This document shows positions 1-8,751 of a stretch of DNA of 64,000 bases, one piece after another; positions within the stretch are counted from its first letter, which is position 1; every line of letters begins with the position of its first letter. Under the pieces are notes generated by a model that did no database searches, was not told where the DNA came from, and saw only the letters and a list, made by a program, of their open reading frames with translations. Position numbers and translations under genes: made by a program. The DNA is from Xanthomonas rydalmerensis (lineage in GTDB: Bacteria > Pseudomonadota > Gammaproteobacteria > Xanthomonadales > Xanthomonadaceae), in NCBI RefSeq assembly GCF_033170385.1, contig NZ_CP126170.1, positions 1,016,001-1,080,000 on the forward strand. Reading direction: 5' to 3'.

Positions 1-1380
1 CCGGTGGTGCACGACCGCAGCCAGAACGAGCTGACCCAGTTCACCGCCAACCTCAGCAGCGACCTGTTCCGGCTGCCGGCCGGTGCGGTGTCCTTCGCCA
101 CCGGTGTGGAGTACCGCAAGTACGAGGGCTTCTACCGCCCCGATCCGCTGACCGTGATCGGCCACTACAACGGCGTGCCGTCGCTGCCGACGCAGGGCAG
201 CTACGACGTCAAGGAGGCCTACCTCGAACTGAGCGTGCCGATCTTCGCCGACTCGCCGCTGGGCGACAAACTCGACCTGAGCCTGGCTGGCCGCTATTCC
301 GACTACTCCACCTTCGGCGGCAAGTTCACCCCGAAGTACGGCCTGCGCTGGCAGGTGGCGCCGGACTTCGTGCTGCGCGCCAGCTATGCCGAAGGCTTCC
401 GCGCGCCCAGCATCGGCGAACTGTACGGCTCGGCCGCGCGCGCCGACCTGACCCTGTCCGACCCGTGCTCGATCGGCCTGGGCGGCACCGCGCCGCGCGG
501 CAGCGCCAGCAACTGCGCCACGCTCGGCGTGCCAGCCGGCTACCAGCAGGCCAATTCGCAGATCTCGGTGACCACCGGCGGCAACCGCGCGCTGGAGCCG
601 GAGAAGGCGCGCAGCTTCAGCGCCGGCTTCGTCTGGAGCCCGTGGTTCGCCAGCAACGTGCCGTGGTCGGACCGCTTCGACGTGGAGGTGACCTTCTACC
701 GCCACGACATCGACGGCGCGATCCAGGCGATCAACGCGCAGACCCAGCTCGACCTGTGCGTGGATACGCTCTCTCCGACCTATTGCGACGGCATTACCCG
801 CGCCTCCACCGGCGGCATCAACGGCTTCAACAATCGGCTCACCAACCTCGGCTCGATCAAGACCGACGGCTGGGACGTGGACCTGTTCTGGAACTCGCCG
901 GAGACCGCGGCCGGCCGCTTCAAGATCGGCTGGCAGAACACCTTCGTCACCCGCTACGTCGCCACCGGCGCGGCCGGCCAGGTGCAGCCGCAGCGCCCGG
1001 GCGTGGAAGTGGTGGACAGCTCGATTCCCGAGTGGACCAGCAATCTGAGCCTGGACTGGTCGCGCGGCCGCTGGAATGCGTCGTGGACGCTGCGGCACAT
1101 CTCCGAGCTGACCGAACAGTGCGGCGACGCGGTCGCGTTCCCGGTGTGCAGCAATCCGGTGGCCGGCACCAACACGCTGGACGCGATCACCTACCACGAC
1201 CTGCAGGTCGGCTATCGCTTCGACTGGCTCAAGGGCCTGACCCTCAGCGGCGGCGTCAACAACGTCTTCGACAAGGACCCGCCGATCTGCCTGTCGTGCT
1301 CGCTCAACGGCTACGACGCCTCCACCTACGGCATTCCCGGCGGCCGCTACCTGTACGTGCGCGCGGACCTGAAGTTCTAG
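1..1380 (+). CDS. TonB-dependent receptor, C-terminal part (5' end outside window)
   Basis: This is the C-terminal half of an outer-membrane TonB-dependent receptor; the reading frame is open at base 1, so the plug domain and signal peptide lie upstream. The visible 459 codons show alternating amphipathic beta-strands of a 22-strand barrel and the receptor signature FRAPSIGELYG around residue 133. A cysteine-bearing extracellular-loop region follows (DPCSIGLGG, LCVDTLS, CLSCSLNGYD). It ends LYVRADLKF with the terminal phenylalanine needed for Bam-dependent insertion. The substrate cannot be told from this part. Downstream is a palindromic repeat rather than a second gene, so it ends its transcription unit. 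Confidence 0.93.
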   Translation, partial: PVVHDRSQNELTQFTANLSSDLFRLPAGAVSFATGVEYRKYEGFYRPDPLTVIGHYNGVPSLPTQGSYDVKEAYLELSVPIFADSPLGDKLDLSLAGRYSDYSTFGGKFTPKYGLRWQVAPDFVLRASYAEGFRAPSIGELYGSAARADLTLSDPCSIGLGGTAPRGSASNCATLGVPAGYQQANSQISVTTGGNRALEPEKARSFSAGFVWSPWFASNVPWSDRFDVEVTFYRHDIDGAIQAINAQTQLDLCVDTLSPTYCDGITRASTGGINGFNNRLTNLGSIKTDGWDVDLFWNSPETAAGRFKIGWQNTFVTRYVATGAAGQVQPQRPGVEVVDSSIPEWTSNLSLDWSRGRWNASWTLRHISELTEQCGDAVAFPVCSNPVAGTNTLDAITYHDLQVGYRFDWLKGLTLSGGVNNVFDKDPPICLSCSLNGYDASTYGIPGGRYLYVRADLKF

Positions 1381-1466
1381 TTGCTGCACGCGATGGCACC
1401 CTGCGAAAGCGAGCGTTCGCTCTCGCAGGGCGCGGCTGATGCGGGGGGCGAAGCAACCTTGATGCT

Positions 1467-1533
1467 GTAGGAGCGGCTTTAGCCGCGACCGATGTTCCCT
1501 GGGAACGCCCGTCGCGGCTAAAGCCGCTCCTAC
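1467..1533. repeat. 67-bp palindromic dispersed repeat (copy 1)
   Basis: A near-perfect inverted repeat: the left arm GTAGGAGCGGCTTTAGCCGC pairs with a right arm ending GCCGCTCCTAC around a short loop. The same element occurs at 31746-31813, and a decayed copy at 40592-40641. It sits between the receptor gene and a convergent gene, where the stem could also act as a bidirectional terminator. Xanthomonad genomes carry many such REP-like palindromes; the function here is inferred only. Confidence 0.85.
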
Positions 1534-1561
1534 GCGTGGTGCAAGAACCGGTGTCGCCGCC

Positions 1562-2329
1562 TCAGCGCAACAAGTGCTGCGGCACTTCGATCTCGGTGGC
1601 CACGGCCAGGTGGTCGGAGAAGGCGGCGGGCACCGCACGCTGCGCGTTGCAGCGCAGGCCGTCGCTGACCAGGATGTGGTCGATGGCGCGCTGCGGGCGC
1701 CAGCTCGGGAAGGTCGGGACCACGCAGCCCGGCGGTTGCAGCCGGGTGCGCTGGTAGAGGAACTGCATTTCCGGGCGATCGGCGACGCAGTTGAAGTCGC
1801 CCATCAGCACCACGTTGGGATGATCGGACAGCAGTTCGGCGATGAAGGCCAGCTGCGCCGCGCGCGAGTTGGCGCCCAGCGACAGGTGCGCCACCGCCAC
1901 CGCCAGGCCTTCGGCGCCGTTGCCGAACTTGGCCAGCAGCACGCCGCGCCCGCCGAGCCGGCCGGGCAGGGCGTGGTCCTGCACTTCCACCGGCTCCAGC
2001 CGGCTGAGCAGGCCGTTGGCGCTGGAGGCCACGCCGCCCACGCGCCGGTTCGGCTGGTGGCTCCAGTAGTTGAAGCCGGCGCGCTCGGCCAGGTAGTGGG
2101 TCTGGTTGGTGAAGCCCGAGCGCAGGCTGCCGGGGTCGGCCTCCTGCAGGCCGACGATGTCGTGGTCGCTGGCCAGCTGCGCGATCGCGTCCAGGCTGCT
2201 GCGCTTGCGCCCGGCCGGCAGCGCATGCGACCAGCTGCGGGTCACGTAGTCGCTGTAGCGGCGCGTGCTGGAACCGGCCTGGATGTTGGCGGTGAGCACG
2301 CGCAGGGTGCGGATGGCGGGAGCAGTCAC
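1562..2329 (-). CDS. Endonuclease/exonuclease/phosphatase (EEP) family protein
   Basis: 255-aa EEP-fold hydrolase, a superfamily of metal-dependent phosphoesterases that includes AP endonucleases and sphingomyelinases. Visible motifs are VLTANIQAG near the N-terminus, the metal-binding Glu in IVGLQEADPG, LMGDFNCVAD (Asp/Asn pair), AIDHILVS and the final FSDHLAVAT, which supplies the catalytic His. No signal peptide is evident, so it is probably cytoplasmic. The start is a GTG with no clear Shine-Dalgarno; it lies 25 bp after the upstream dsbA-like gene on the same strand, suggesting co-transcription. The substrate cannot be assigned from sequence. Confidence 0.88.
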   Translation of the reverse strand: MTAPAIRTLRVLTANIQAGSSTRRYSDYVTRSWSHALPAGRKRSSLDAIAQLASDHDIVGLQEADPGSLRSGFTNQTHYLAERAGFNYWSHQPNRRVGGVASSANGLLSRLEPVEVQDHALPGRLGGRGVLLAKFGNGAEGLAVAVAHLSLGANSRAAQLAFIAELLSDHPNVVLMGDFNCVADRPEMQFLYQRTRLQPPGCVVPTFPSWRPQRAIDHILVSDGLRCNAQRAVPAAFSDHLAVATEIEVPQHLLR

Positions 2330-2354
2330 GGCGGTGCGGCCCGGGGCGGACGGC

Positions 2355-3206
2355 TTACTTGGCCATCGCCGCGCGTTCGCGCGCGATCAGGTGATCGGCG
2401 ATGCGCAGCATGTCGTCGTAGCTCTTGCCCTTGACCAGGTACTTGCCGTTGATGATCAGCGACGGCGTGCCGCTGATGCCGCTGCGGGTGGCGAACTGCT
2501 TGGCGCGGTTGGTCTTGGTGGCCACCGCGAAGCTGCCCATGGTGTCGGCGAACTGCTTCGGGTCCACGCCGTACTTGGCGTAGAAGTTGGCGATGTCCTG
2601 CACCGAGTCGCGGCCGCGCTCGCCCTTCAGGGTCTGGTCGACGTGGATCGCCTTGTACAGCGCATCGTGGGTCTTCTCCTGCACGCCCAGCGCCTCGGCG
2701 GCGTAGAACGCGCGGGCGTAGTCGTCCCAGGTGCCGCCGAACATCGCCGGCACGTAAACGAAGCGCACGTCGGACGGCAGGCCGGCCTTCCACGGGCCGA
2801 TCAGCGGCTGGAAGCGCGCACAGGCCGGGCAGACGTAGCCGAACACCTCGGCCACCTCGATCTTGCCGTTGGTCGGCTGGAACGGCTGGCCGCCTGCGAT
2901 GTCGACATAGTCGGTGCCGGCGACCGGCTCCGGGCCATTCGGGGTCTTGGCCGCGACCGGCTTGGCCGGGGCGGCGCTGTCGCCTTCGGCGGCGGGCTGC
3001 GCGGCGGCATCGGCGCTGGTGGCCGCGGGAGCGGCCGGCGTCTCGGCGGGCGCAGCGGCAGCGTCGTTGCCGGCTGCGGGCGCGGCAGCCGGAGCCGCGG
3101 CGGTGCCGGAGGCAGGGGCGACGGCGTCGGCAGTGCCGTCCTGGGCCTTGCATGCCACCAGGATCGGCAGCAGGGCCATCAGGGTCAGGGCGAAGCGGGT
3201 CTTCAT
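2355..3206 (-). CDS. Thiol:disulfide oxidoreductase, DsbA/DsbL family, predicted lipoprotein
   Basis: 283-aa periplasmic disulfide oxidoreductase. It begins with a lipoprotein signal (lipobox LVAC, acylated Cys about residue 19), then an Ala/Pro-rich linker of roughly 70 residues, then the thioredoxin fold with active site C126-P-A-C129 and the cis-proline motif GISGTPSLI. The chosen ATG has GGAG eight bases upstream; ATG codons further upstream have worse spacing. The family catalyses disulfide formation in exported proteins. A second dsbA-like gene lies immediately upstream, and a cytochrome c4 gene beyond that, all co-oriented. The long linker distinguishes it from its shorter tandem neighbour. 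Confidence 0.92.
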   Translation of the reverse strand: MKTRFALTLMALLPILVACKAQDGTADAVAPASGTAAAPAAAPAAGNDAAAAPAETPAAPAATSADAAAQPAAEGDSAAPAKPVAAKTPNGPEPVAGTDYVDIAGGQPFQPTNGKIEVAEVFGYVCPACARFQPLIGPWKAGLPSDVRFVYVPAMFGGTWDDYARAFYAAEALGVQEKTHDALYKAIHVDQTLKGERGRDSVQDIANFYAKYGVDPKQFADTMGSFAVATKTNRAKQFATRSGISGTPSLIINGKYLVKGKSYDDMLRIADHLIARERAAMAK

Positions 3207-3311
3207 CGGCGACATCTCCAGCAGGATGGGGGAAAAATGCCGGACGCGCCGCAAGCGCGGTCCGGCCACCCCGTCATGATGCCATGGCGCGGATGAAGCG
3301 CCGTGCGCCGA

Positions 3312-3953
3312 TTACTTGCCTGCGCGCTCGCGGGCGATCAGCGCGTCGGCGATGCGCAGCATGTCCTCGAAGTTCTTGCCCTTGACCAGGTACTTGCCGT
3401 TGACGATCAGCGCCGGGGTGCCGGAGATGTCCGCGCGCACGGCGAAATCGCGTGCGGTCTTCACCTGCGCGGCGACCTGCGGGCTCTGGTAGGCGGCGAT
3501 GAAGGCCTGCGGCTTGACCCCGAAGCCGGCGTAGAACGCGGCCAGTTCCTCGGGCGCCACGTTCTGCACCGGCACGCTACGCTTGTCGTGGATGGCCTCG
3601 AACATGGCGCGGTGGCTGCGGCTCTGCACGCCCAGTTGCTGCGCGGCATAGAAGGCGGCGGCGAAGCTGTCCCAGTAACCGCCGAACGCCGCCGGCACCA
3701 GGGTCAGGCGCACGTCCTTGGCCTGCTTGCCGGCCCATTCCTCCAGCAGCGGCTCGAAGTGCGCGCAGTGCGGGCAGGTGTAGCCGAACACTTCCACCAC
3801 CTCGATCTTGCCGGCCAGCGGCGCGAACGGCTTGGGATCGGCGATCAGCGTGTAGTCCTCGCCTTCCACCGCGGTCGCGGACTTGGGTTGCGCGCAGGCG
3901 CTCAACGGCAGCAGGGCGAGCAGGCACAACAGCAGGCGGGGCAAACGGTTCAT
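3312..3953 (-). CDS. dsbA: Thiol:disulfide oxidoreductase, DsbA/DsbL family, predicted lipoprotein (tandem paralogue)
   Basis: 213-aa DsbA-like oxidase with a short signal ending in the lipobox LSAC, active site C60-P-H-C63 (the classical DsbA dipeptide Pro-His) and cis-Pro motif ISGTPALI. The ATG is preceded by GGAG at a 7-base spacing. The reading frame stays open far upstream through the cytochrome gene, but that extension has no signal peptide logic and overlaps another gene, so it is discarded. It is a paralogue of the next gene, sharing the C-terminal motif GKYLVKGK, and probably arose by local duplication. Its role is periplasmic disulfide bond formation, with a DsbB-type partner not present in this window. 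Confidence 0.92.
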   Translation of the reverse strand: MNRLPRLLLCLLALLPLSACAQPKSATAVEGEDYTLIADPKPFAPLAGKIEVVEVFGYTCPHCAHFEPLLEEWAGKQAKDVRLTLVPAAFGGYWDSFAAAFYAAQQLGVQSRSHRAMFEAIHDKRSVPVQNVAPEELAAFYAGFGVKPQAFIAAYQSPQVAAQVKTARDFAVRADISGTPALIVNGKYLVKGKNFEDMLRIADALIARERAGK

Positions 3954-4039
3954 GCGATCTCCAGTGGCAAAAAACGAACGCCGGTCGTCTGGACCGGCGC
4001 GAAGGGGAAACGGGCCGGCGCCGCCGCAGCGGCGCACGG

Positions 4040-4861
4040 TCAGGATTGTTGCGCGGGCGCCGGCTGTTGTGGCGTTGCCGTGGCCGGCGCCGCCTGCGCG
4101 GCGGCCGCGTCGTCGGCGCGGTCGTGCAGGCCCTGCAGATAGCTGCCCAGCGCCTTGATCTCCTGGTCGGTCAGCGGCTTGGCCACCTGCGCCATGATCT
4201 TGAACATCGTCGGGTCGCGCTCCTGGGTGGTGCCGGCCTGGTATTCCTGCAGGCGCCGCGCCACGTAGTCGGCGTGCTGGCCGCCCAGGTGCGGATAGGC
4301 CGGACCCGGGTTGCCGGCGCCGGCGGGGCCGTGGCAGGCCATGCAGGCGGGGATGCCGCGGGTCGCGTCGCCGCCGCGATACAACTGCTGGCCGACCTCG
4401 TAGAACTTCATGCCCGCGTATGGGCCGTCGGCGATCACCGCGTCGTCGGCGATGCCGGCACCGGCTTTCTGCGTGGCGAAGTAGGCGCCGATGTCGCGCA
4501 TGTCCTGCGCGCTCAGCGGCTGCACGAACGGCACCATCGCCGCGACCGCGCCGCTGGTGCGCTCGCCGTGGGCGATCAGCGCCATCTGCCGCGCGCTGTA
4601 GCGCTCCACCTGGCCGGCGATGCGCGGATACATGGCGATGGCGGGATTGCCGTCGGCGCCATGGCAGGCGGCGCAGGCCGCGGCCTTGGCCTGGCCGGCC
4701 TTGGGGTCGCCCCATGCGGCCTTGCCGATGTCGCCCTCCAGCGGCGTGGTGCGCACCGGGGCGTGGTCGGGAATGGGAACCACCGAGGTCTGCGCGAACG
4801 CGACCGCGGCGGCGACGGAAACCGCTAGACCGGCAAAGGCAAGAACGCGAGCGTGGCGCAT
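4040..4861 (-). CDS. Dihaem cytochrome c4-type protein
   Basis: 273-aa exported c-type cytochrome. A signal peptide (about residues 1-23, cleavage after AFA) is followed by two homologous c-type domains, each with a haem-binding CXXCH: C63AACH67 and C173MACH177. Candidate axial methionines lie further along each domain. The last about 25 residues are an Ala/Pro/Gln-rich tail. Cytochromes c4 carry electrons in the periplasm to terminal oxidases. The gene heads the minus-strand run that continues into the two dsbA-like genes 86 bp downstream and is divergent from engB. The ATG has GGAG about nine bases upstream. Confidence 0.93.
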   Translation of the reverse strand: MRHARVLAFAGLAVSVAAAVAFAQTSVVPIPDHAPVRTTPLEGDIGKAAWGDPKAGQAKAAACAACHGADGNPAIAMYPRIAGQVERYSARQMALIAHGERTSGAVAAMVPFVQPLSAQDMRDIGAYFATQKAGAGIADDAVIADGPYAGMKFYEVGQQLYRGGDATRGIPACMACHGPAGAGNPGPAYPHLGGQHADYVARRLQEYQAGTTQERDPTMFKIMAQVAKPLTDQEIKALGSYLQGLHDRADDAAAAQAAPATATPQQPAPAQQS

Positions 4862-4990
4862 TAGCTGAAGCTCCGTATGACCCGACCCCGCGGCTGCCGG
4901 ACGGCGACCGCACTCGCGCGATTATCGGCATGCCGCGGCCCGGCGGTCAACGAAGCCCGCCAGGGGCCGCGGACGTGCGATCCTAGCGGG

Positions 4991-5614
4991 ATGTCGCTGA
5001 TCCTCGAACGTGCCCACTATCTCCTTTCCGCCCACAACGCCCGCCAGTTGCCGGAGGACGGCGGCTGGGAGGTGGCGTTCGCCGGCCGCTCCAACGCCGG
5101 CAAGTCCAGCGCGCTGAACGCGCTGACCCGGCAGAACGCCCTGGCCCGCGTCTCCAAGACGCCCGGCCGCACCCAGCAACTGGTGTTCTTCGAGGTGCAG
5201 CCCGAGCGCTGCCTGGTCGACCTGCCCGGCTACGGCTACGCCAAGGTGCCGCTGGAACTGCAGGCGCACTGGCAGAAGTTCATCGACACCTATTTCCGCA
5301 CCCGCGAGGCCCTGCGCGGGCTGGTGGTGGTGATGGACATCCGCCATCCGCTCAAGGACTACGACCGGCAGATGCTCGGGTACGCGGTGCAGCGCGGCCT
5401 GCCGGCGCATGCGCTGCTGACCAAGGCCGACAAGCTCGGCCGCGGCCAGCAGGCGCAGGCGCTGCAGCAGGTGCGCAAGGAGCTGGCCAGCGCGTTCGGC
5501 GACACGGTCAGCGTGCAGACCTTCTCCGGCGAGACCCGCCAGGGCGTGGACGAGGCGCGCGGCATCATCGGCGGCTGGCTGGGGCTTGACGTCGAACCGC
5601 CCGCCGCGGAGTGA
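4991..5614 (+). CDS. engB: Ribosome biogenesis GTP-binding protein EngB (YihA/YsxC)
   Basis: 207-aa TRAFAC-class GTPase needed for 50S subunit assembly and, in other bacteria, for cell division. All G motifs are visible: G1 GRSNAGKSS from residue 32, G3 DLPGYGYA at about 77, G4 TKAD at about 144, and the G5 region near VQTFSGE. The frame extends 38 codons upstream, but family alignment favours the ATG at 4991 (MSLILERAHYLL). The gene is single and divergent from the cytochrome c4 gene. It runs directly into the tandem-repeat array that starts about 70 bp downstream. Confidence 0.96.
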   Translation: MSLILERAHYLLSAHNARQLPEDGGWEVAFAGRSNAGKSSALNALTRQNALARVSKTPGRTQQLVFFEVQPERCLVDLPGYGYAKVPLELQAHWQKFIDTYFRTREALRGLVVVMDIRHPLKDYDRQMLGYAVQRGLPAHALLTKADKLGRGQQAQALQQVRKELASAFGDTVSVQTFSGETRQGVDEARGIIGGWLGLDVEPPAAE

Positions 5615-5681
5615 GCGCGGCGGCGGGCGTGGGTATGGGCGAGGCCTCGTGCGCACGAACGCCGCGAGACGCTTTGCGACG

Positions 5682-6515
5682 TACCCTCACCCCAACCCCT
5701 CTCCCGGTGGGAGAGGGGCTACGGCCGTTTCCTTCTCCCATCGGGACCATGGCCCCCTTTTTGGGGGAAGGTGCCCCGAAGGGGCGGATGAGGGTCCGGG
5801 CGCAGCCTCGCGTGCTTGGACTCTGCGAGACGCTTTGCGCCGTACCCTCACCCCAACCCCTCTCCCGAGGGGAGAGGGGCTAGCGGCCGTTCCTTCTCCC
5901 ATCGGGAGAAGGTGCCCCGAAGGGGCGGATGAGGGTTCGGGCGCAGCCTCGTGTGCTTGGACTCTGCGAGACGCTTCGCGCCGTACCCTCACCCCAACCC
6001 CTCTCCCGGGGGAGAGGGGCTAGCGGCCGTTTCCTTCTCCCATCGGGAGAAGGTGCCCCGAAGGGGCGGATGAGGGTCCGGGCGCAGCCTCGCGTGCTTG
6101 GACTCTGCGAGACGCTTCGCGCCGTACCCTCACCCCAACCCCTCTCCCGAGGGGAGAGGGGCTAGCGGCCGTTCCTTCTCCCATCGGGACCATGGCCCCC
6201 TTTTTGGGGGAAGGTGCCCCGAAGGGGCGGATGAGGGTACGGGCGCAGCCTCGCGTGCTTGAACTCTGCGAGACGCTTCGCGCCGTACCCTCACCCCGAC
6301 CCCTCTCCCGAGGGGAGAGGGGCTAGCAGCCGTTCCCTTCTCCCATCGGGACCATGGCCCCCTTTTTGGGGGAAGGTGCCCCGAAGGGGCGGATGAGGGT
6401 TCGGGCGTAGCCTCGCGTGCTTGGACTCTGCGAGACGCTTCGCGACGTACCCTCACCCCAACCCCTCTCCCGAGGGGAGAGGGGCTAGCGGCTCTTTTCT
6501 TCCAACGGGAGAAGA
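5682..6515. repeat. Tandem array of six 140/161-bp repeat units
   Basis: Six units begin with TACCCTCACCCCAACCCC at about 5682, 5843, 5984, 6124, 6285 and 6448, giving periods of 161, 141, 140, 161 and 163 bp; the last unit is truncated. Each unit contains a CTCTCCCGAGGGGAGAGGGG hairpin, a TTCTCCCATCGGGA segment, AAGGTGCCCCGAAGGGGCGG and a GCAGCCTCGCGTGCTTGGAC stretch. Long units differ from short ones by about 20 extra bases containing CCATGGCCCCCTTTTTGGGG. No unit has a convincing coding frame. The array fills the whole gap between engB and the convergent hydrolase gene. Confidence 0.93.
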
Positions 6516-6521
6516 CCGGTC

Positions 6522-7514
6522 TCAAGGCGTCGCCGGCAATGGCGAGAACTCCGCAGGCACCCAGGCGAAGGCGGTGTCCGCGCGGCGCACGTGGCCCAGC
6601 CCCGGGAACGGCAGGTGCGCACCGGCCACCCACCAGCCGTGGTCCGCGGCCTGCGCCAGCATGCGCTTGCGCGCGGCGATCGCCGCATCGCGGTCGCTGT
6701 CTGCCTCATACGATGCCTGCGGCTGCGCGAACTGCACCGCGTGGTAGTGCACCAGATCGCCCCACACCAGCAACTGTTGCCCATCGCCGCCATCGAAGCG
6801 GTACGACACGTGCCCGGGCGTGTGCCCGTGGGTATCCAGCGCGACCGCGCCGCCAGGCAGCGCGTCGCCGGGGCGGAAACGGCGTAGCCGCTGCGTGGCC
6901 TGGTACGGCGCCACCGCCGCACGCGCCAGCGGGAAGGCGAAGCGCAGTGCCTGCGGCGCACCGGCCTCGCTGGCCGGGTCCAGCCAGTACGCGGCGTCGG
7001 CGGCGCTCAGCCACACCGTCGCCTTGGGGTAGGCGGGCTGGCCGTGCGCGTCGAGCAGGCCGCACAGGTGGTCGGGATGGGCGTGGGTGAGCAGTACGTC
7101 GTCGACCTGCTCGGGCACGTAGCCGGCCGCGCGCAGGTTGGCCAGCACCTGGCCGAGCCCGGGGCCGAAGCAGGTGGCGGTGCCGGTGTCGACCAGGGTC
7201 AGGTGCGTGCCGTCCTGGATCAGATAGGCGTTGACCGCGGTCTGCAGGCCCTTGTCGTTCTCCGGTACATAGCGGTGGTCGAGCAGGCGCGCGATCGCCT
7301 CCGGGGGAATGTTCGCCAGTTGCGCGCGCGGCAGCGCCACGGTGCCGTCGAACAGGGCGGTCACGCGCAATCGGCCGATCGCCTGGCGATAGACGCCGGG
7401 CACCTGCGCAGCGGTCGCCTCCGGTGCGGCGGCATGGGCGGGGGACGGCAGCGTCAGCGCCGCGCTGGCGCTCAGCGCCAGCGCGCACAGCGCGCGCAAG
7501 GGGAACACGGACAT
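6522..7514 (-). CDS. Metallo-beta-lactamase-fold hydrolase, exported
   Basis: 330-aa protein with a Sec signal peptide (about residues 1-28, cleavage after AHA) and an MBL fold. The metal-binding motif is H144-A-H-P-D-H149, with later ligands in DTHGHTPGHV and WGDLVHYH. MBL-fold enzymes of this AttM/quorum-quenching-like subgroup hydrolyse lactones and other esters, but the exact substrate is not predictable. The ATG has AGGAAG five bases upstream. Its stop lies right next to the last repeat unit of the adjacent array. The AraC-type gene 107 bp upstream on the same strand is a likely regulator. Confidence 0.9.
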   Translation of the reverse strand: MSVFPLRALCALALSASAALTLPSPAHAAAPEATAAQVPGVYRQAIGRLRVTALFDGTVALPRAQLANIPPEAIARLLDHRYVPENDKGLQTAVNAYLIQDGTHLTLVDTGTATCFGPGLGQVLANLRAAGYVPEQVDDVLLTHAHPDHLCGLLDAHGQPAYPKATVWLSAADAAYWLDPASEAGAPQALRFAFPLARAAVAPYQATQRLRRFRPGDALPGGAVALDTHGHTPGHVSYRFDGGDGQQLLVWGDLVHYHAVQFAQPQASYEADSDRDAAIAARKRMLAQAADHGWWVAGAHLPFPGLGHVRRADTAFAWVPAEFSPLPATP

Positions 7515-7621
7515 GGGGACTTCCTGGCAGAGCGGCAGGCGCCGCGGTACCGGCATGCTGCCCCTGCGCCGCTGCGCGATTCGCTCATTCCGCTGCGCGC
7601 GGCGCTCAATGCCGACGCGGC

Positions 7622-8452
7622 TCAGTTGCCGATGCTGGCCGGGTCCAGGCCGTAGCGTTGCTGGAAGCGTTGGCTGAAGCTGCGCACCGAGCGGTAGCCG
7701 GCGTGCGCGGCGACCGTCTTCAACGGCCAGCGCGTGGTGTAGAGCAACTGCATCGCATGCGCCAGGCGCGTATCGGCGAGCAGTTCGCGCAACGAGGTGC
7801 CTTCGCTGGCCAGGTGCCGGCGCAGGGTCGCGCCGCTGAGGCCCAGGCTGTCTTCGATGTCGCGCGAACGCCAGGCGCGTTGCGGCTGCGCGGCGACCAG
7901 GTCGCGCACCTGCGCGGCCACGCTCGGCGCCGGCGGCAGCAGCAGGCCGCCATGGCCGCGCCGGCACAGCGCCACCACCAGCGCCGCCAGCGCCAGCCGC
8001 GCCTCGGTGTAACGGCCGTCCTGCAGCGCCTGTCGCCATTGCAGCAGGGTGCCGCCGACGTCCTCGGCGCGCAGGCGCGCCAGCTCCGCGCCGGCGGCGG
8101 GCAGCGGTTCGTTCCACAGCACGCGCGCGGCGCTCAGCGCTTCCTCGCACAGCGGCACCAGCACGCTGAGATACACGCCGCTGTGCGGATCCGGGATGTT
8201 GACCACATCGATGCGGCAGCGCCGCGTCACCAGGAACAGATCGCCCGGCACGAAGGCCAGCGTCTGTGTCGCGGTGCGCACCTGCTTGCGTCCCTGCAAC
8301 AGGATCGCCAGCTGCGGCCGCGGGATCTCCACCGAGCGCGCGCCGTGTTCGCGGCGCGCGCTGATGCAGGCGTAGCCTTCGGCCTGCGCGCAGTCGGCCA
8401 GGCTGGCCAGGCGCGCCAGCAGCAGGGCGTCGGGGGAGGTGGTGTCGGCCAT
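7622..8452 (-). CDS. AraC-family transcriptional regulator (AraC_N type)
   Basis: 276-aa regulator with an N-terminal cupin-like AraC_N domain (about residues 20-170, containing PQLAILLQGRKQV and FVPGDLFLVT) and a C-terminal double helix-turn-helix (about 185-275). The second HTH carries TVAAHAGYRSVRSFSQRF. The frame is open far upstream, but the ATG at 8452 begins the conserved part (MADTTSPDALL). It is co-oriented with and upstream of the exported MBL hydrolase gene, so it may activate that gene. The effector is unknown. Confidence 0.9.
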   Translation of the reverse strand: MADTTSPDALLLARLASLADCAQAEGYACISARREHGARSVEIPRPQLAILLQGRKQVRTATQTLAFVPGDLFLVTRRCRIDVVNIPDPHSGVYLSVLVPLCEEALSAARVLWNEPLPAAGAELARLRAEDVGGTLLQWRQALQDGRYTEARLALAALVVALCRRGHGGLLLPPAPSVAAQVRDLVAAQPQRAWRSRDIEDSLGLSGATLRRHLASEGTSLRELLADTRLAHAMQLLYTTRWPLKTVAAHAGYRSVRSFSQRFQQRYGLDPASIGN

Positions 8453-8751
8453 GGCTGCCGATGCTACCGCAGCGCGTTGCGCGCGGACTCGGACCTGCAC
8501 GCCAGCATCCGGCCGATCGCATCGTCGGCCAGCATTGCCGCCGCGCCGTGGACCGTCACCCGCCACGCGGACCGGAGGCGGCGCCAGGGAGACAAGGCGT
8601 GCGCTGTGGCCCCAGGCTCGCTGCCCGGGCAACGGGTACAACGCGGTGACGCGCTGCGGACCGCCAACGCACCTCGCCTCACCGCCCACGACACGCGCTC
8701 GCCATCGGCGATCGAAAGAGCCGCGGCGGCTTGCACCACGCCGGATGAGAC

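Noticed and set aside
5682..6515. CRISPR array
   Set aside because: Whole 140-161-bp units repeat without unique spacers, and no cas genes are nearby.
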